This document shows positions 36,685-49,400 of a stretch of DNA of 64,000 bases, piece after piece. The translations under genes were made by a program, and so were the position numbers. The notes under the pieces are model-generated. The model saw only the letters and a list, made by a program, of their open reading frames with translations, made no database searches and was not told the origin of the DNA. The DNA comes from Acanthopleura granulata. Its lineage: Eukaryota; Mollusca; Polyplacophora; Chitonida; Chitonidae. Numbering within the stretch: position 1 is the first letter of the stretch; each line of letters starts with the position of its first letter. The DNA lies in NCBI GenBank assembly GCA_016165875.1, contig JABBOT010000005.1, forward strand, positions 24,949,368 to 25,013,367. Reading direction: 5' to 3'.

Positions 36685-37415
36685 TATGTATAGTCTGTTG
36701 CAGGGAGATAATTTCAAGTACTGATGTATAGTCTGTTGCAGGGAGATAATGTGAAGTATTGATGTATAGTCTATTGCAGGGAGATAATGTGAAGTACTGA
36801 TGTATAGTCTGTTACAGGCAGATAATGTGAAGTACTGATGTATAGTCTGTTGCAGGAAGATAATTTCAAGTACTGATGTATAGTCTGTTACAGGGAGATA
36901 ATGTGAAGTATTGATGTATAGTCTATTGCAGGGAGATAATGTGAAGTACTGATGTATAGTCCATTGCAGGGAGATAATTTCAAGTACTGATGTATAGTCT
37001 GTTACAGGGAGATAATGTGAAGTACTGATGTGTAGTCTATTACAGGCAGATAATGTGAAGTACTGATGTATAGTCTGCTACAGGCAGATAATGTGAAGTA
37101 CTGATGTATAGTCTGTTACAGGAAGGTAATGTGAAGTACTGATGTATAGTCTGTTACAGGCAGATAATGTGAAGTACTGAGGTATAGTCTGTTACAGGGA
37201 GATAATCGCAAGTATCAATGTATAGTCTGTTACAGGGAGATAACGTGAAGTACTGATATATAGTTTGTTACAGGGAGATAATCTCAAGTATCGATGTATA
37301 GTCTGTTACAGGGAGATAATGTGAAGTACCGATGTATAGTCTGTTACAGGCAGATGATGTGAAGTACCGATGTATAGTCTGTTACAGGGAGATAATGTGA
37401 AGTACGGATGTATAA
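36685..37415 (+). repeat. 38-bp minisatellite, 19 copies
   Basis: The unit is GATGTATAGTCTGTTACAGG plus GAGATAATGTGAAGTACT, with 38-bp spacing (36723, 36761 and on). The 3'-most copies vary more (CTCAAGTATC, GTACCGATG). Each unit contains a TGTTACAG|G string that resembles a splice acceptor. Confidence 0.97.
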
Positions 37416-37429
37416 TACTATTCGTGGGC

Positions 37430-38809
37430 TGACAGATCCAAGCTGTCCGAATGAAGGTTAGTTAGCGGGACTCTCTCTACTAGGTGCCAGTGACTGCACT
37501 CGATGGTATGTCAGCTGAATATTCCATGTCGATCATCAACACGCAAAGGGAACACCTTTGGATTGGGGGTTAGGAGGTGTCTGTCAGCCAGAGCCAAGTT
37601 CTTATATGCAGTGGCAGTGAACTGAGAGTGTGCAATGTCGCTGTGCTGAGCGCGGACATTCACTATCATGCAAAGAGGTAATTAGCCAGAAGAGCCATGG
37701 TTCAGCGAGCCTGTGTTCAGCTATGGGTATGTGTATGTAGGGAGGCTAAGCTCTCGGCCCGGTGACAAGGTGTTTAATATTCACCTGTGCCTGTGCAACT
37801 GGCCGCATTGCATGCATGGTCAAAGAGAAGTGCAAGGGTGTTTTACAGTACTAAGCAGGCAGGAAAGGCTACAGCAGATTTAAACGCCTGGAAAACGCTC
37901 GGTGATGTATTTGGTAGGCCTTTGCCGTATCATAACCCAGCTGGTGGACTGAGACTTTGTACTTGCAGTTTTACTGGACATGTGACAGCACAGCCCTCAG
38001 GGTGGTGCATGCAGAGTTTGGCGCAGTCCTGGAATATAGACTGGTCAAGCCGAGCGGTGCCACTGTTCTGTGTGCTTGAGTGGTTCACACTTCACCTAAA
38101 CCCCTGTAAGCTGTGAAATACCACTGGATATACAGATGTATGTGTGTGTGTATATGTGTACAAGCTCCACCTGATTTTGCTGTAATCCAGTATTATTAAG
38201 CCTCAAATCCCTGTGATCGTGCAGGTTTTAAGCTCAGTAGTCCATTCTGCTGTTGTTAGGGTGTTGAGAGGGTAGAGTTGAGAGTACACACAGGCTGAGT
38301 GACCTATACCAATGACACTGTTCTATTAAGCCTGGGCACAGTTCCCTGGGACATACACATGTGTGGTATATATATGTGAGTGCAGCAAGCACAGGTCTTT
38401 ACATAACTTCTTTGGGCGGTGGTCCATACATTGAGCACCAGGTACAAACTGCTGAACTTTTATAGTTGACAGCTTAACTGAGGCCATGGTATTGCAATAG
38501 GTGATCAGTAAGGAACCGGGGCGAGTGGCACGGTCTATACACGGGTGTACCCAAAGACTAATCCAATTTCAGCCCATATCCCCCCCAAGCTGGTTATGGT
38601 GGCGTGCCCAGTTGTCCAGCTGCGAAAGGGAAACACTTTTACCGCGTGTGATCCATAATTAATGAGGATGTAACATTTTCTGCAAAGTAACTGTGGTGCG
38701 CTTCTGAATGGCATGGATTTCTGGTGTCTGCGCTGATTTGTCTTGTGTTTGCCAATTAAAAACTTGAGGATAATGTGACGGAGGGTTAGGGAGTGTGTAG
38801 AGAGACATT
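37430..38809 (+). promoter_or_regulatory. possible internal promoter / 5' UTR of the short unc-13 isoform
   Basis: Sequence here is less AT-rich than the surrounding intron and free of recognised transposons. It leads into the candidate start exon at 38810. A GCCAAT box lies at about 38750 and no TATA box is evident close to the ATG. The call rests only on position and composition; no transcription start can be placed. Confidence 0.3.
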
Positions 38810-39067
38810 ATGGACTGGCTGTTCAAAGGGTGCTGTCAAGGTATGGTGTGTTTCTACTTGTGGAGACCTCCTCGTCGCAGGAGAGCCAGCTACAGCGTGG
38901 GCCTCCAGCATGGAACAGAGAGCTACGGTAGCTGTACCAGCCCCAGCGAGCAAGATGAGCCGGTCACATCAACACATGTTCCACCTCTACCCACCTCCTC
39001 TCGCCTCCCTTCGCCTCTCTGCGGGCAGGAGGCGGCCAGTAAAGGTGGAGGTGGAGGAGATGATGCT
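38810..39067 (+). CDS. unc-13: alternative first exon of unc-13 (isoform start B)
   Basis: An ATG opens 86 codons ending exactly at GCT|GTGAGT, a near-consensus donor in phase 0 that fits the exon at 53197. The peptide begins MDWLFKGCCQGMVCFYLW, a Cys/aromatic start with possible lipidation sites. RPPRRRRASYSV follows, with an RRRRAS basophilic kinase motif, then a Ser/Pro-rich stretch and a Gly/Asp end (GGGGGDDA). Sequence upstream of the ATG has an in-frame stop (38798) and a purine-rich run in place of a pyrimidine tract. It therefore looks like a first exon and not a cassette. This would give an isoform without C2A and the helix at 21193, as short unc-13 isoforms in other animals lack C2A. 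No homologous N-terminus was recognised. Confidence 0.62.
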
Positions 39068-40904
39068 GTGAGTTTATATAATTTGACTATTCAAAAAGAA
39101 AATTTGAAAAACAAGCACTTCATAGTTTTGTTTAATTTCTTTTGGTCTGGCATTTAACAGATAGAATCTCCACAGAAATGGTAATGTTGACATATATGAT
39201 TTATGGACAGTTTTTATGGAGCATAAAATTGACTATTTCAGTTTCAGGTAACAGCTTGCATGGGGGGGGGTGAACATATATCCTGCTCTCAGTATTTGAG
39301 ATCGTGCAATAAAGTTTGTGTAGAGATGGCTATAAAAATGGATTTTTCTGAATTGACCCATTTAAAGCTTCTGAGAAAATCATGAATTTCATGTCTAGAT
39401 AATACACATGCTATGTTCGAGCGCTTACTTGAACAGTATATATGACTGTGTTAAAATGTCATTGAATAGTGTGGTAGAAACGTGGATTACAGATGAGGTA
39501 CATCTGTACTTGGTTTCTTGATAATAACCAAGGAGTGCCATACTCTGGCAAGCTGCATGGGTGCTGTGTATAGCTATATACACATCTCTACTTATACAGC
39601 TGCATATCTATATGTGTGTTACAGTAGTGCTAGTCTCAAAATGTCAAATCTCAATAATACAGATATGTAATTACTCTCTGCCATGTGTGTGGGGCAAAGT
39701 AGCGAGGCTTACATTTACTTGTAGATGAAACCATTCCTGTTCTTGCTGCACTAAATAACCTGAAACTTTTCACCCAAAAAGTCTGTTTTTATATAAACTA
39801 ATAAATGTCACAAAATATTACCTCTACTTCTGAAAGTCATTTTTTTTCCAGGAGGATTTTATCCTGCCTTGGAAACAAATCTCAGAATATTTTCCAACAG
39901 AACTCTTAGTGTGCAGCATAGTGTATAGCCTGACTGAGGTGAATAATATGCAATACTATTTTATTTTAGTAGAGTTTATTTTAGTCCATATAATGTATAT
40001 ATGTATGGCAACAGTTATATAGAGATAAGCCTCTCTACAAAGACGTTTTTGAAGAGAGCGTGTGTGGCTGCTACTTCATATGGCTCAAAGCGTGGTGAAA
40101 TTGATATAATGTTTATCAAAGTGCCAGCATATCATCTGTTGTTTTTGATGTAAGGTAACCGATTCAGGAGATATAGCTATAGATGAAGACTACTTTGTAT
40201 TAAGAAATTAATATATAATGTAACATAACATGCATATTCCCAATGAACAGCTGTTACATTCAAAATACTGCTTTAAGCTGTTGAAAATTTAGCTTTTTTC
40301 AAGTGACACTTTTTGCTTGATTCTGATTGATTAATTCATCCACCTGTTAGGGCCACTTAAATAGTTTTTGTGCAGTTTGATTAATTTCTAATCAGAAAAA
40401 CTGAAGTGTTGGCATCAAAAGTATCATTTCAAGGCCATTATGTGCCATTTTATAGGCCAGACTGTAGCTAAAATGCAGTAGTTCTTATAATTGTGTGTGT
40501 TTCAAGTGTGGGGCTCCAGCTTATTGCCTCTTAAACCAGTGTATTACACGTGTGAATCTGCACTTAACACCTTGGCCAGATTTGTCTCCCCACACAGACG
40601 TCTCATTCTCGATCACCTGCTTGTGAATTCTGGGTCACCTGCTTGTGAATTCTAGATGAGTTTTTGTAACTTGATGCTGGTTTGTCACTTTGCCACATGG
40701 AGTACGGTACGCAATCCATCACATAAATTCTGAATGCATGTGATGAATCCTTTGAGACACTGCACCTTATCTTCAATTAAATATTAAAACACCAGCTTTG
40801 TTTTAATCCAACTGACTGGTCTATTTTTTTATGTGTAAATCTTTGAATTGCACTCCTTGGGTGTGTTTTTATGGCGTGGAGTTGTAATGTGAATTCCTGA
40901 CACT

Positions 40905-41360
40905 CTATATTGGCCGTGTTTGTATTTTAGAGAGGCCTATATGTGAATCCCTTAATTGGTATTGCGGAGACAACTCCATAGCAATGTTTCTATTGTGGAG
41001 ACACATATATGTGAATCCCTTGGCCTCTGTCATAGCATTGTATCTATTGTGGACACACCTATGTGTGAATCAACTGGACTGTATCCTACATCTTGTATTG
41101 TGAGGAGACCTAGCTGTAAGTAAACCTTTGTGACCCAGCCCTAGCAGTATTTGTATTGTGGAGACATGTACATGTATATGTGAACCCTTGGATCTCTATC
41201 CTGGCAGTTCTTGTGTTGTGGAGACACCTAATTAGGTGAACCCAGTGGTCTCTATCCTAGCAGTGTTTTTTTTGTGGAGACGCCTATAGGTGAATCCCTA
41301 GGTCTCTATCCTAGCTGTGTTTGTATTGTGGAGATGTCTATATCAGTTGGACTCTATACT
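40905..41360 (+). repeat. degenerate ~55-60-bp tandem repeat, ~8 copies
   Basis: The recurrent blocks TATTGTGGAGACACCTATAT, GTGAATCCCT, GGTCTCTATCC and TAGCAGTGTTTG recur about every 55-60 bp, from roughly 40990 through 41327, with many substitutions. Confidence 0.85.
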
Positions 41361-41534
41361 ATATGTACATCTCAGTGAAAGTGACAACACCTAGCTCTAA
41401 GTGAATCCCTGAGACTAAGTGAATCCTATTAGTTATTGTGTTGGAGGAGCACCCAGTTATTTGAGTGTCAGTTGCCTGGAAGCAAAGACAACTGTTGAAG
41501 TGTGTATGAACCTTGGTATGATTCACTGGGACTC

Positions 41535-41731
41535 TAAAGATAATAGTGTGGTTACTGTGAGCTCATGCTGTCTTCCTCTCCGTCCGTACGTGGGAAGGTC
41601 TGCCAGCAGTCTGCAGATGGTCGTGGGTTTTCTCAGGGCTCTACCCGGTTTTCTCCTACCATAATGCCAGCTGCCGTCATGAGATATTCTTGAGGACCAA
41701 GTAAAACACCAAACAAATAAATAAATAAATC
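41535..41731 (+). mobile_element. tRNA-derived SINE, body and tail
   Basis: The blocks GTTACTGTGAGCTCATGCTG, TCCGTACGTGGGAAGGTC, GCAGATGGTCGTGGGTTTTC, CTACCCGGTTTTCTCCTACC and GAGATATTCTTGAGGACCAA are followed by the tail CAAACAAATAAATAAATAAA. Confidence 0.78.
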
Positions 41732-43146
41732 AAAAGATAATAGACAACAGGCATTATTCCAATCCAGTGGGAATTAATAAATTTGTCTTTCAATCCAGGT
41801 TTGCAATTGTTCTGTTGTAAATTGTAAATCCTACAAATTCATGATTGCGAATCATTATAAATCCACCACTGGTATCCAGGTTTGCATATTTGTGAATCGA
41901 TCATTATAAATTCGCCACTGGAACTTTCGACTACACATCAGTCCCGAATGTGAACATAAATCATGTGAGAGTATATGGACATGTAACACCTAATACTCTT
42001 GATTGGATTGATTCATGGTTAAAAATCATGTACTTGAAAAGCTGATATCAAAGAGTTGATAAATCTCCTCGACTTAAAATTGTGTATGGTACTTTCTAGA
42101 ACACCTGAATGTCGATCACCTGATTCTCCTTGTCAGATGACCAACTTGTGCCCTCAAACACCCAGCTGTCATCTCAGCTTTCATATCGATGGCTGCAGGG
42201 CTAATGTCCATTCTGTGCTCTTAACCAGGCTTTCACCGCTAACTATTGATTCCTAGGTGCTAGATTCTCTTTGCCACTTGCTTACTGCAAACGATGTGTT
42301 TTATGTAAGAGAGCTGGAATGCTCCCAGAGCATTGTCCTCTCAAATTACCTGGCTGGCCCATTGTCTCCTGCATCAGGTGGGGCTCAAAAACATCACCTT
42401 TATCCATGGGTGAAAGAGTGAAATCAATGAGTCCATACCTGGGCTCTCTTGACTGCCAAATTGATTATCAATTACACACCCCTTGAGCTTCTTTTCACAT
42501 AGGAATTAAGGTCTTTTATGGATTATGTCGAGTCCATTGATGTCCTCGCGGTGCTCGTTTAGAAGCTTCCCACAACCCATAGTTTCAATCAGACTGGCTG
42601 TGTTGAGTACAAGATTGTGGACACAAGCCTGATGGATGACTGGATCAAACAGATGTCCTGTTTTCATCAAGATTAACCATTTTGTGTTGATACCTTGTTC
42701 CTTGTATGGCCTATTATCTGAGGTGCTCACAAGAGCATGCATGTACCATCATTATATCACAGACAGTAAATGCCGCCAAATTTCCCCCATAATACTAAGA
42801 TGCCCCTTTTGCCTGTTGATAATCAATAGGAAGGTGTTTTCTGGTTTGGTCAGAAGTATGAAGCATATACTGTATGCTACTGGCAAAATGTACGTTTCAG
42901 CACCAAAACAAATGTTTCATTACATTTATTTTCCTCTTTTGCACTTTTTCAAGGGTCGAAATTTTAGGTCGTTTACCATACACATATCAGCAATACAAGC
43001 ACATGCATTATTTACAAGTAAAAACACGTATGAAGCAATGAAGTTTGAGCCCTTGCTAGCCATGGGTGAGCGACTTTATGCAGGCACCTTCCTTTATGTG
43101 CAGTTGGTAATTAACACCATCAGCCCTCGATGTATATAAGACTAAC

Positions 43147-43193
43147 AGTGTGTGTGTGTGTGTGTCTGTGTCTGTGTGTGTGTGTGTGTGTGT
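43147..43193 (+). repeat. (TG)n microsatellite
   Basis: About 20 TG units are interrupted by TCTGTGTC. Confidence 0.95.
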
Positions 43194-43571
43194 GAATAAT
43201 GCTCATGGTCACAGACTTGGCTGTGTGTGTGGCCTTGTGGTTTCAGAGTGGCATTGTTTCAATTGCAGAAACTCAGTCATCATCAATAGTTGACCTTGGC
43301 TGCCATTTTCATATGAGTCTCTAATGTTCCTAAGGGTAGTACAAGGGGAAATATCAAACCAGTACACGAACCTGATGCAGTATCATTTCAGTTTTTGAGA
43401 GAGTAAATTTTGAAGTTACCATTCACAGCACTCTTCAATGTAAACTGCTCATTTAAGCAAAGCGTGCATGTACATTGTAACATTGTACATTGATGTAATG
43501 TCACACCGATTTGTCGTAGGCTGTATAGACTGGCCATATACATGTCAAGGCTATGTTTTCAATTATCTTGC

Positions 43572-43776
43572 AAGAGTGTTTGCATGCCTGTATGCCAAGA
43601 GTGTCTGCATGCCGGTATGCCAAGAGTGTCTGCATGCCGGTATGCCAAGAGTGTCTGCATGCCGGTATGCCAAGAGTGTCTGCATGCCTGTATGCCAAGA
43701 GTGTCTGCATGCCGGTATGCCAAGAGTGTCTGCATGTCGGTATGCCAAGAGTGTCTGCATGCCTGTATGCCAAGAC
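43572..43776 (+). repeat. 25-bp minisatellite, ~8 copies
   Basis: The unit TATGCCAAGAGTGTCTGCAT plus GCCGG varies mainly at CCGG/CCTG/TCGG. The 25-bp period is not a multiple of three and the unit lacks stops, so several frames on both strands stay open across it. These frames are not genes. Confidence 0.95.
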
Positions 43777-46284
43777 ATGAATGTATGGAGGATATTACAC
43801 AGTGAAGATTGAATACCATAAATATTGTTCAAGTGAGAGTTGGAAATGATAACTCTCACCAGAACAATATTATTTATATCCTAACAGTATCATGATTTTG
43901 TGTACTTCAAAGAGTTTTCGACATTTTTTCCCACTGTAGGCAGACACAGACATGCCTAGAGCGTGACGTTGTATACGTGATGTGTTATATCCCATCGTAT
44001 CTTCTTGCCTGATGTGAGAATGTAGCAGTTGAGTGAACTTGCATTATGATGTCATTCTGCTGAGATCATACTGGAACTTTCTAAAATAAAATGTTTCTTT
44101 TTTGATGTTATGCCGTCTGGGTGTGAAACATCAAAATGTGATATTTCACTGCAGTGAAAATAACTTTTTTATCAGTGATAGAAATGCTGGGATTCCCCTG
44201 ATGTATAAATAATAATGCTTTACCCCCCCCCCCTTCTGTGGAAGGACTTTTTCTTGGTCATATCTGTACCATCTATTCTTCTGTCTCTGTTGAAAAATCT
44301 TGAGAAATGATACACGTGTGTATATACATGTGTGTATCTTTTTCATGTGATTATAACTTGTTTTTCTGTATTTGATAAAAAAAAAAAGCGTATGTGCCAA
44401 TTAGTCCAATATCTTTTTGAAAATGAACAGTGGAGGAAAACAGTGTGCCACTATATAGGAAGGTACTAATATGGATCATTTGCAAAATAGTTCTTTGGGA
44501 AGAGGTGAAATTTGTCTTTTTTGTTAGCTAAAATTATATTTCTGTGTAACCTTGAAGTTTCAGAGAAACAAATAAAGTGTAATATCGTAATTCAAGATGT
44601 ACCAGGCATTAACAATTGACTGTACCAAGTACAAGCAACAGCATGTTACCTGCATGTAATTGAGCTTTATACCCTTGTGATTTTGATGTTTGGCGCTTAA
44701 ACTGTCTTTTGTTTTCTACATAATGTATTTCCTAGTTGAATGTGGATTATGGGTCTGCATGGCACGTCCACAATCCATGCAGTAATATTTATTTGATGAA
44801 TGTACCTCTGTAAGGCTATGTTGACCTCCAGGGTAACCTGGTGTGGATATATGATAGTGGCTAAGCTTAATGAATGACCGATGGTAGTTTTGGTCTGGGA
44901 TGTCTGCATCTCTGTATATAATGAGCCCATGGTTACATGGGCATGCCATCCATGAGAGCTGGCTTATGGTGATGTTGATTATATTGGTGCTTAGTTTTAT
45001 TGGATACTATACCTGCATTTGGCTACTGTCCCAAAAGAGTTCATAACTGTCAGGACAGAAGTGTTTAGCAAGCAGGGTGGGAGTGTTGGGAGTTCAGGAT
45101 TCGGGTGGGGTGGGGATCTGCACTGTTATGTAGAGGGTGCTAACCTGACTTGCCTGTACCTGCATGTAGACATGTATGTATACCCTAAATGACCTCAGGT
45201 TTCGTCCATGACCAAACTTCTCATATTCCTTCATTCTGACTGAGAGATCAGTTGACTGTAGAAAGATGTTTTGAGGTTTGTTTGAAGGTAGAATCACATC
45301 GGATTGGAAAACTGTAAGTTTCAGCTTGAAAAGGGAAGTATTTTATGGCATCTATTTTGCTCTCAGAGAGGTCATGTTAGGATGAAATTTTACATATTTA
45401 CACTCATTTATAGTGTATAGTATAAAAAAATAACAAATTGTACTTTGTATGAAAAAAAAATACATTCAGTGAAATGATCTACTGAGGTTTGTGTCTAGAA
45501 TAACTCTTTGTTGTATGCATGTTTAAATTCCTTATTAGGGCCTATGCAAACTGATTGTGTCTGTAACTCGGGTACAAAATAGACATGTGGATTTGTGCTA
45601 AGTTGTTGTTTTTCTTACGTATTATGAAGGTTTCATTGAGACACTGGTTTTATTTGCCTCCAATTTGCAGTCTACATATTGGTTTTGTGTGTGTGTAAAC
45701 TATTATCGTCCTGGAGTGTGGCTTTTGTAGAACATCAATACCATATGACCTGGGACAGAAACAGACCTATGCTGGCATGGATCGTGTGACTTGATAAGAG
45801 AGAGATGACAAGTTTGATGCACATACTCTGTATTGATTGGCCGCAGAGTTTTTCCCTGATGCATTGCGGTTGTTTTATGAGCACGGAGAACTGGCTGGGT
45901 CGCGATGTTCACAACTTGTTCACTTGGCTGCACTCAGTAACAGCCTGCATATAAAACCAAAAGCTAGCTAAGTTGTGAAGCAGAAATTTTTCATTGACAA
46001 GCATTTGTTAAGCCATTGTAGAGACACCTACAGTAGCTGCTGTGTGTTAAAAGTACATATACCTAAATCAAAACAAGTATTTGAAAGCAGGAGATAAAAT
46101 TAAGAGTGCTTAAACTGACTTGAAATTGACAAAAAAGTGATATGGATTTGAAAAAGAATTAATATCAGGGAGTTGAAAAACAGTTATATGGAATTGAAAA
46201 AATATACGGTGTATCATCAGACTGTGAGTCATTTCTTTATTTTCATGATGAGAATGTTGATTAAAGCATTTCTTGGCTTAGTTT

Positions 46285-46405
46285 CAAGTTTTGTGGATTG
46301 GAATTGGTCATGTTGGGTGCACAAATATGGTTCTTTAACTTTCAATGTTTTGTTGATTGGAATTGGTGATTTTGGGTGCACAAATATGGTTCTTTAACTT
46401 TCAAT
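46285..46405 (+). repeat. 59-bp tandem duplication
   Basis: The blocks TTGTGGATTGGAATTGGTCA and GTTGATTGGAATTGGTGATT are each followed by TTGGGTGCACAAATATGGTT and CTTTAACTTTCAATG. The copies start 59 bp apart (TTGGGTGC at 46313 and 46372). Confidence 0.93.
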
Positions 46406-49400
46406 GAAATTGTTGCGGCAAATTAGATGAATTTCATTCTTTTTTTTAAGAAGTCCCCAGAAGGGAATCACAATGATTCAATCACAAAAAATTATCCAAG
46501 AGTAATTTAGACGAGTATTTTCATGCAACCAGGAAGTGTATTAAAGAATTTTTATTTCAATAATGTTGGTGATATGCAGTTGGCAATGATGTTTGTGAGA
46601 TAAATATATAGAAATGGTTATTGACTTGCGTGAACTTATGGTGTAGGAAAATTGATACCTGTGACCTTGATTCAGGTGTTTCCTTTGTTAGGATCGCACA
46701 GTTTTCATCTCTGGGATATAAGATTATCAGATTAAATTCTTTATTGACCCTAACAATAAATATTCGACTTCAGAGGATATGATTGGTTTATTGGGTTAAA
46801 TGTTATTCAGGTTTCATATTGGAGTATAATTAACTTAAAACCTCATGACTTTCATCGCAGTTCAGTCTACTTTAATTCACTTCTGCTTGGTTTAGAAAGA
46901 TTTATCGAAAGACAAACCCATGCTTTGAAGCTTTTCTGAGAATGAATTGTCATATATTAATGAAACAGTTTGTGCATATAACTTTTCTTAAGAACTGATG
47001 CTTGTTTAGGGAGTTGGCATTCAAAAGATTTTTGGACATTAGAGGAATTAACATGTAAAGATGTTAAGCATGCTTCAATGTGCCTTAACTGTGTACATGA
47101 GCTATGGCCTCTCCAGTCATGGCAAATATTTTTTCAACTCTTGATCACTTTTGAATTTAAATCAATATGAATTGAATGTGTAGATTTTTTAATGAAGGAA
47201 AAGTCATCATTATCCTGTTCTGATGCGTATATTTTGGGAAATTTCTTAGAATTATTCTCTCAGATGAAACTAGTGACATAGTTAGGGGCAGGTCATACAT
47301 GTACTCTGATAGTCAACGGTTTAATGGAAGTTACATAATGTGGTTACATAATGTGGTTACCTCAAAGAAATTGAAAGTGTGGTAGCTGGCTTTTCAACAT
47401 ATCTGAATGATCTATGTCCACCCTCTCTGCAAATCTGAAAACAAGAATTATGACTGCAAGTCTGGATGTCATTGCACTGTTGGTTTGGAGGATGTTCGCA
47501 GAAGATGGGATCAAAGGCCTCATAATAGTGAAATATTAAGCAGTTGATCACATGATTAATCCCACTAGGGGGATGCTTGTTTTCATGAAGGAAGCAACAT
47601 GTTTGTTGACAAGCAATGATTTCACAGATTAGTGATTTTATCAGAGGGAAGGAGGCTGCGCTTATTGTTGAGCTCTGTTTGTGTGGGCAAAGTGGCTGGA
47701 ATTTTAGCTCACCATACATATACCATCCATCATTTTGCTTCTGTTTTTGCATAGACTTTTTGCCCACTTGCAGGCTAAATTAGTCTTCATTTGAACAGAC
47801 GGAAACTCCCTCAAGCTAGGTTGAATGGTGTCATTTTGGTGGTAAAGGGATTTTCTTTGTCTCATCTGTTTTGTTGGAGTTTTTTTATCAATGATTAGCA
47901 GGTACTGCTGTAGCCGTGCTTATCCGTTTCTGGTTTTAGTACTTCACTGTATTCAAATTCTGAGGATCAATGAAAGACAAATAGGTTTGATTCTCGTTTT
48001 CAAACTGTATATCCAGCCTCCATTATTGAGCTGTGATAATCAGCCTGTGATCCTGTGATAAAACTGATGAGTTTGTCTTTGTGACCCTAGTCTGGCTACA
48101 TGTGTCTATTTTCTGTGCTGATCATTGAATGCCAGTGCTTTTGTAGTTATATATCAAGTAGCGTGCTAAAATTATCTGAAGAAATGATATAAATGAATTA
48201 AAGAAAGAGACCATCTTTACATAAGTAGATATCATATGAAAATATTGTGATTCCAAAGATGTTGTTCTTTACATTGTCTTTTTTCAGTGAATGAAAGCTG
48301 AAAAACATTGATTAAACAGGCTGGAGCACAATGACAACAGAGAATCTTTTCTGCTTTATGCTGTAACTGTTCCATCTCCACATTAAATGGAGATACAGTT
48401 GTATGTATAGCCATTTGTATATTCATGTAGAATGTGGACACGTAGCAATCAGATGATTAGATCATGTGTGAATTATTTAAAGGTTGTCTGGTCTTTTAAT
48501 CAATTATCCTTTCTCTTTCACTGCAATTCTTATATCGATCAAAAAGCCTTAAATTGATGTTCTCAGAGTTGATCTTGTCATTTGTCACCAATTTTGAGAA
48601 TTCAACAAAATCAAAACATGTCATGCAATTGATACTCGGAATTTGAAGTCATGAAATAGAGCTAATTTTTCTATTGTATATATTGATTGTGACAAGTTGA
48701 CACTCGTGTATCTGTTTTGACTTGTTTTGATGAGTCTCATCTTAGAAATATATAGGGTTTTTTCCCGCGCCTAGCAATACAGTAGTGGATGGTATTTTTC
48801 ACATCTCTGATTACACTTGACAGTAGGCCTAAAGCCTTAACTTTGAAGTTTGCTTCAGAAATATGTCCTGGGTAATAGCATGCATGTAGCTGGGTGATAT
48901 AGGGGTAGGCCATATGATGGATCCCAAGGGATGTAATATGTTATCCTTGTACAGATAGCTAACAACTTCAAAGCTGGAAGCATTTCTCCTGTATGCACAT
49001 GCATGTAAACCTGCATGAGGAAATTAGCCCAGATTGTTTCCAGAAAATTAGGAAGCTATACATACACCAGACTATGTGTCATCGTGGGAATTGGTTGTCT
49101 CTCTCAGTTTTATTTACAAGAGACTACCAATTGTCCATATATATTTCTTATAGGATTATTTGATTCGGTAATCGTGTTTTGGGTGTTGATAGCCAATGGA
49201 GCCAATTCTGGCCAAATTAATTCACTTCATTAGCTAAATTCCATGCAGTGTGTGCATATGAGAATGCACATGATGTGTTTTATATTATACGTAGTGTGCC
49301 ATGTACAGAACCTGTCAGTGTCAGATATTAGCACTACAGTATGTCTACTCAGGCTTCATTCCATCACAGTAGAGATTCCATATAGTGCTTAGAATCTAGA

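Larger units (their letters stand above)
28558..38809. other. 32-kb intron, middle part
   Basis: It contains a 37-bp repeat (28771-28919), a SINE (29010-29212), a 34-bp-arm inverted repeat (29393-29527), a short ~25-bp repeat with TGACATTGTTTACAG (30840-30935), and two large minisatellites (34438-36010 and 36685-37415). GC-richer sequence at 37430-38800 precedes the candidate start exon at 38810. Sequence between 30.9 and 34.4 kb is AT-rich with nothing recognised. Confidence 0.75.

Noticed and set aside
37787..38116. 109-codon + strand frame in the GC-richer block
   Set aside because: No recognised similarity, and it lies upstream of the better-supported start exon in a different frame context. 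More likely a non-coding 5' region.
42636..43139. Longest single open frame, 167 codons on the + strand
   Set aside because: No family similarity, no coherent hydrophobic or low-complexity pattern, and AT-rich composition like the intron. No suitable splice context.
47357..47767. 136-codon minus-strand open frame
   Set aside because: Cys/His/Ser-rich composition without recognisable domain spacing; nothing around it suggests a promoter or exon structure.
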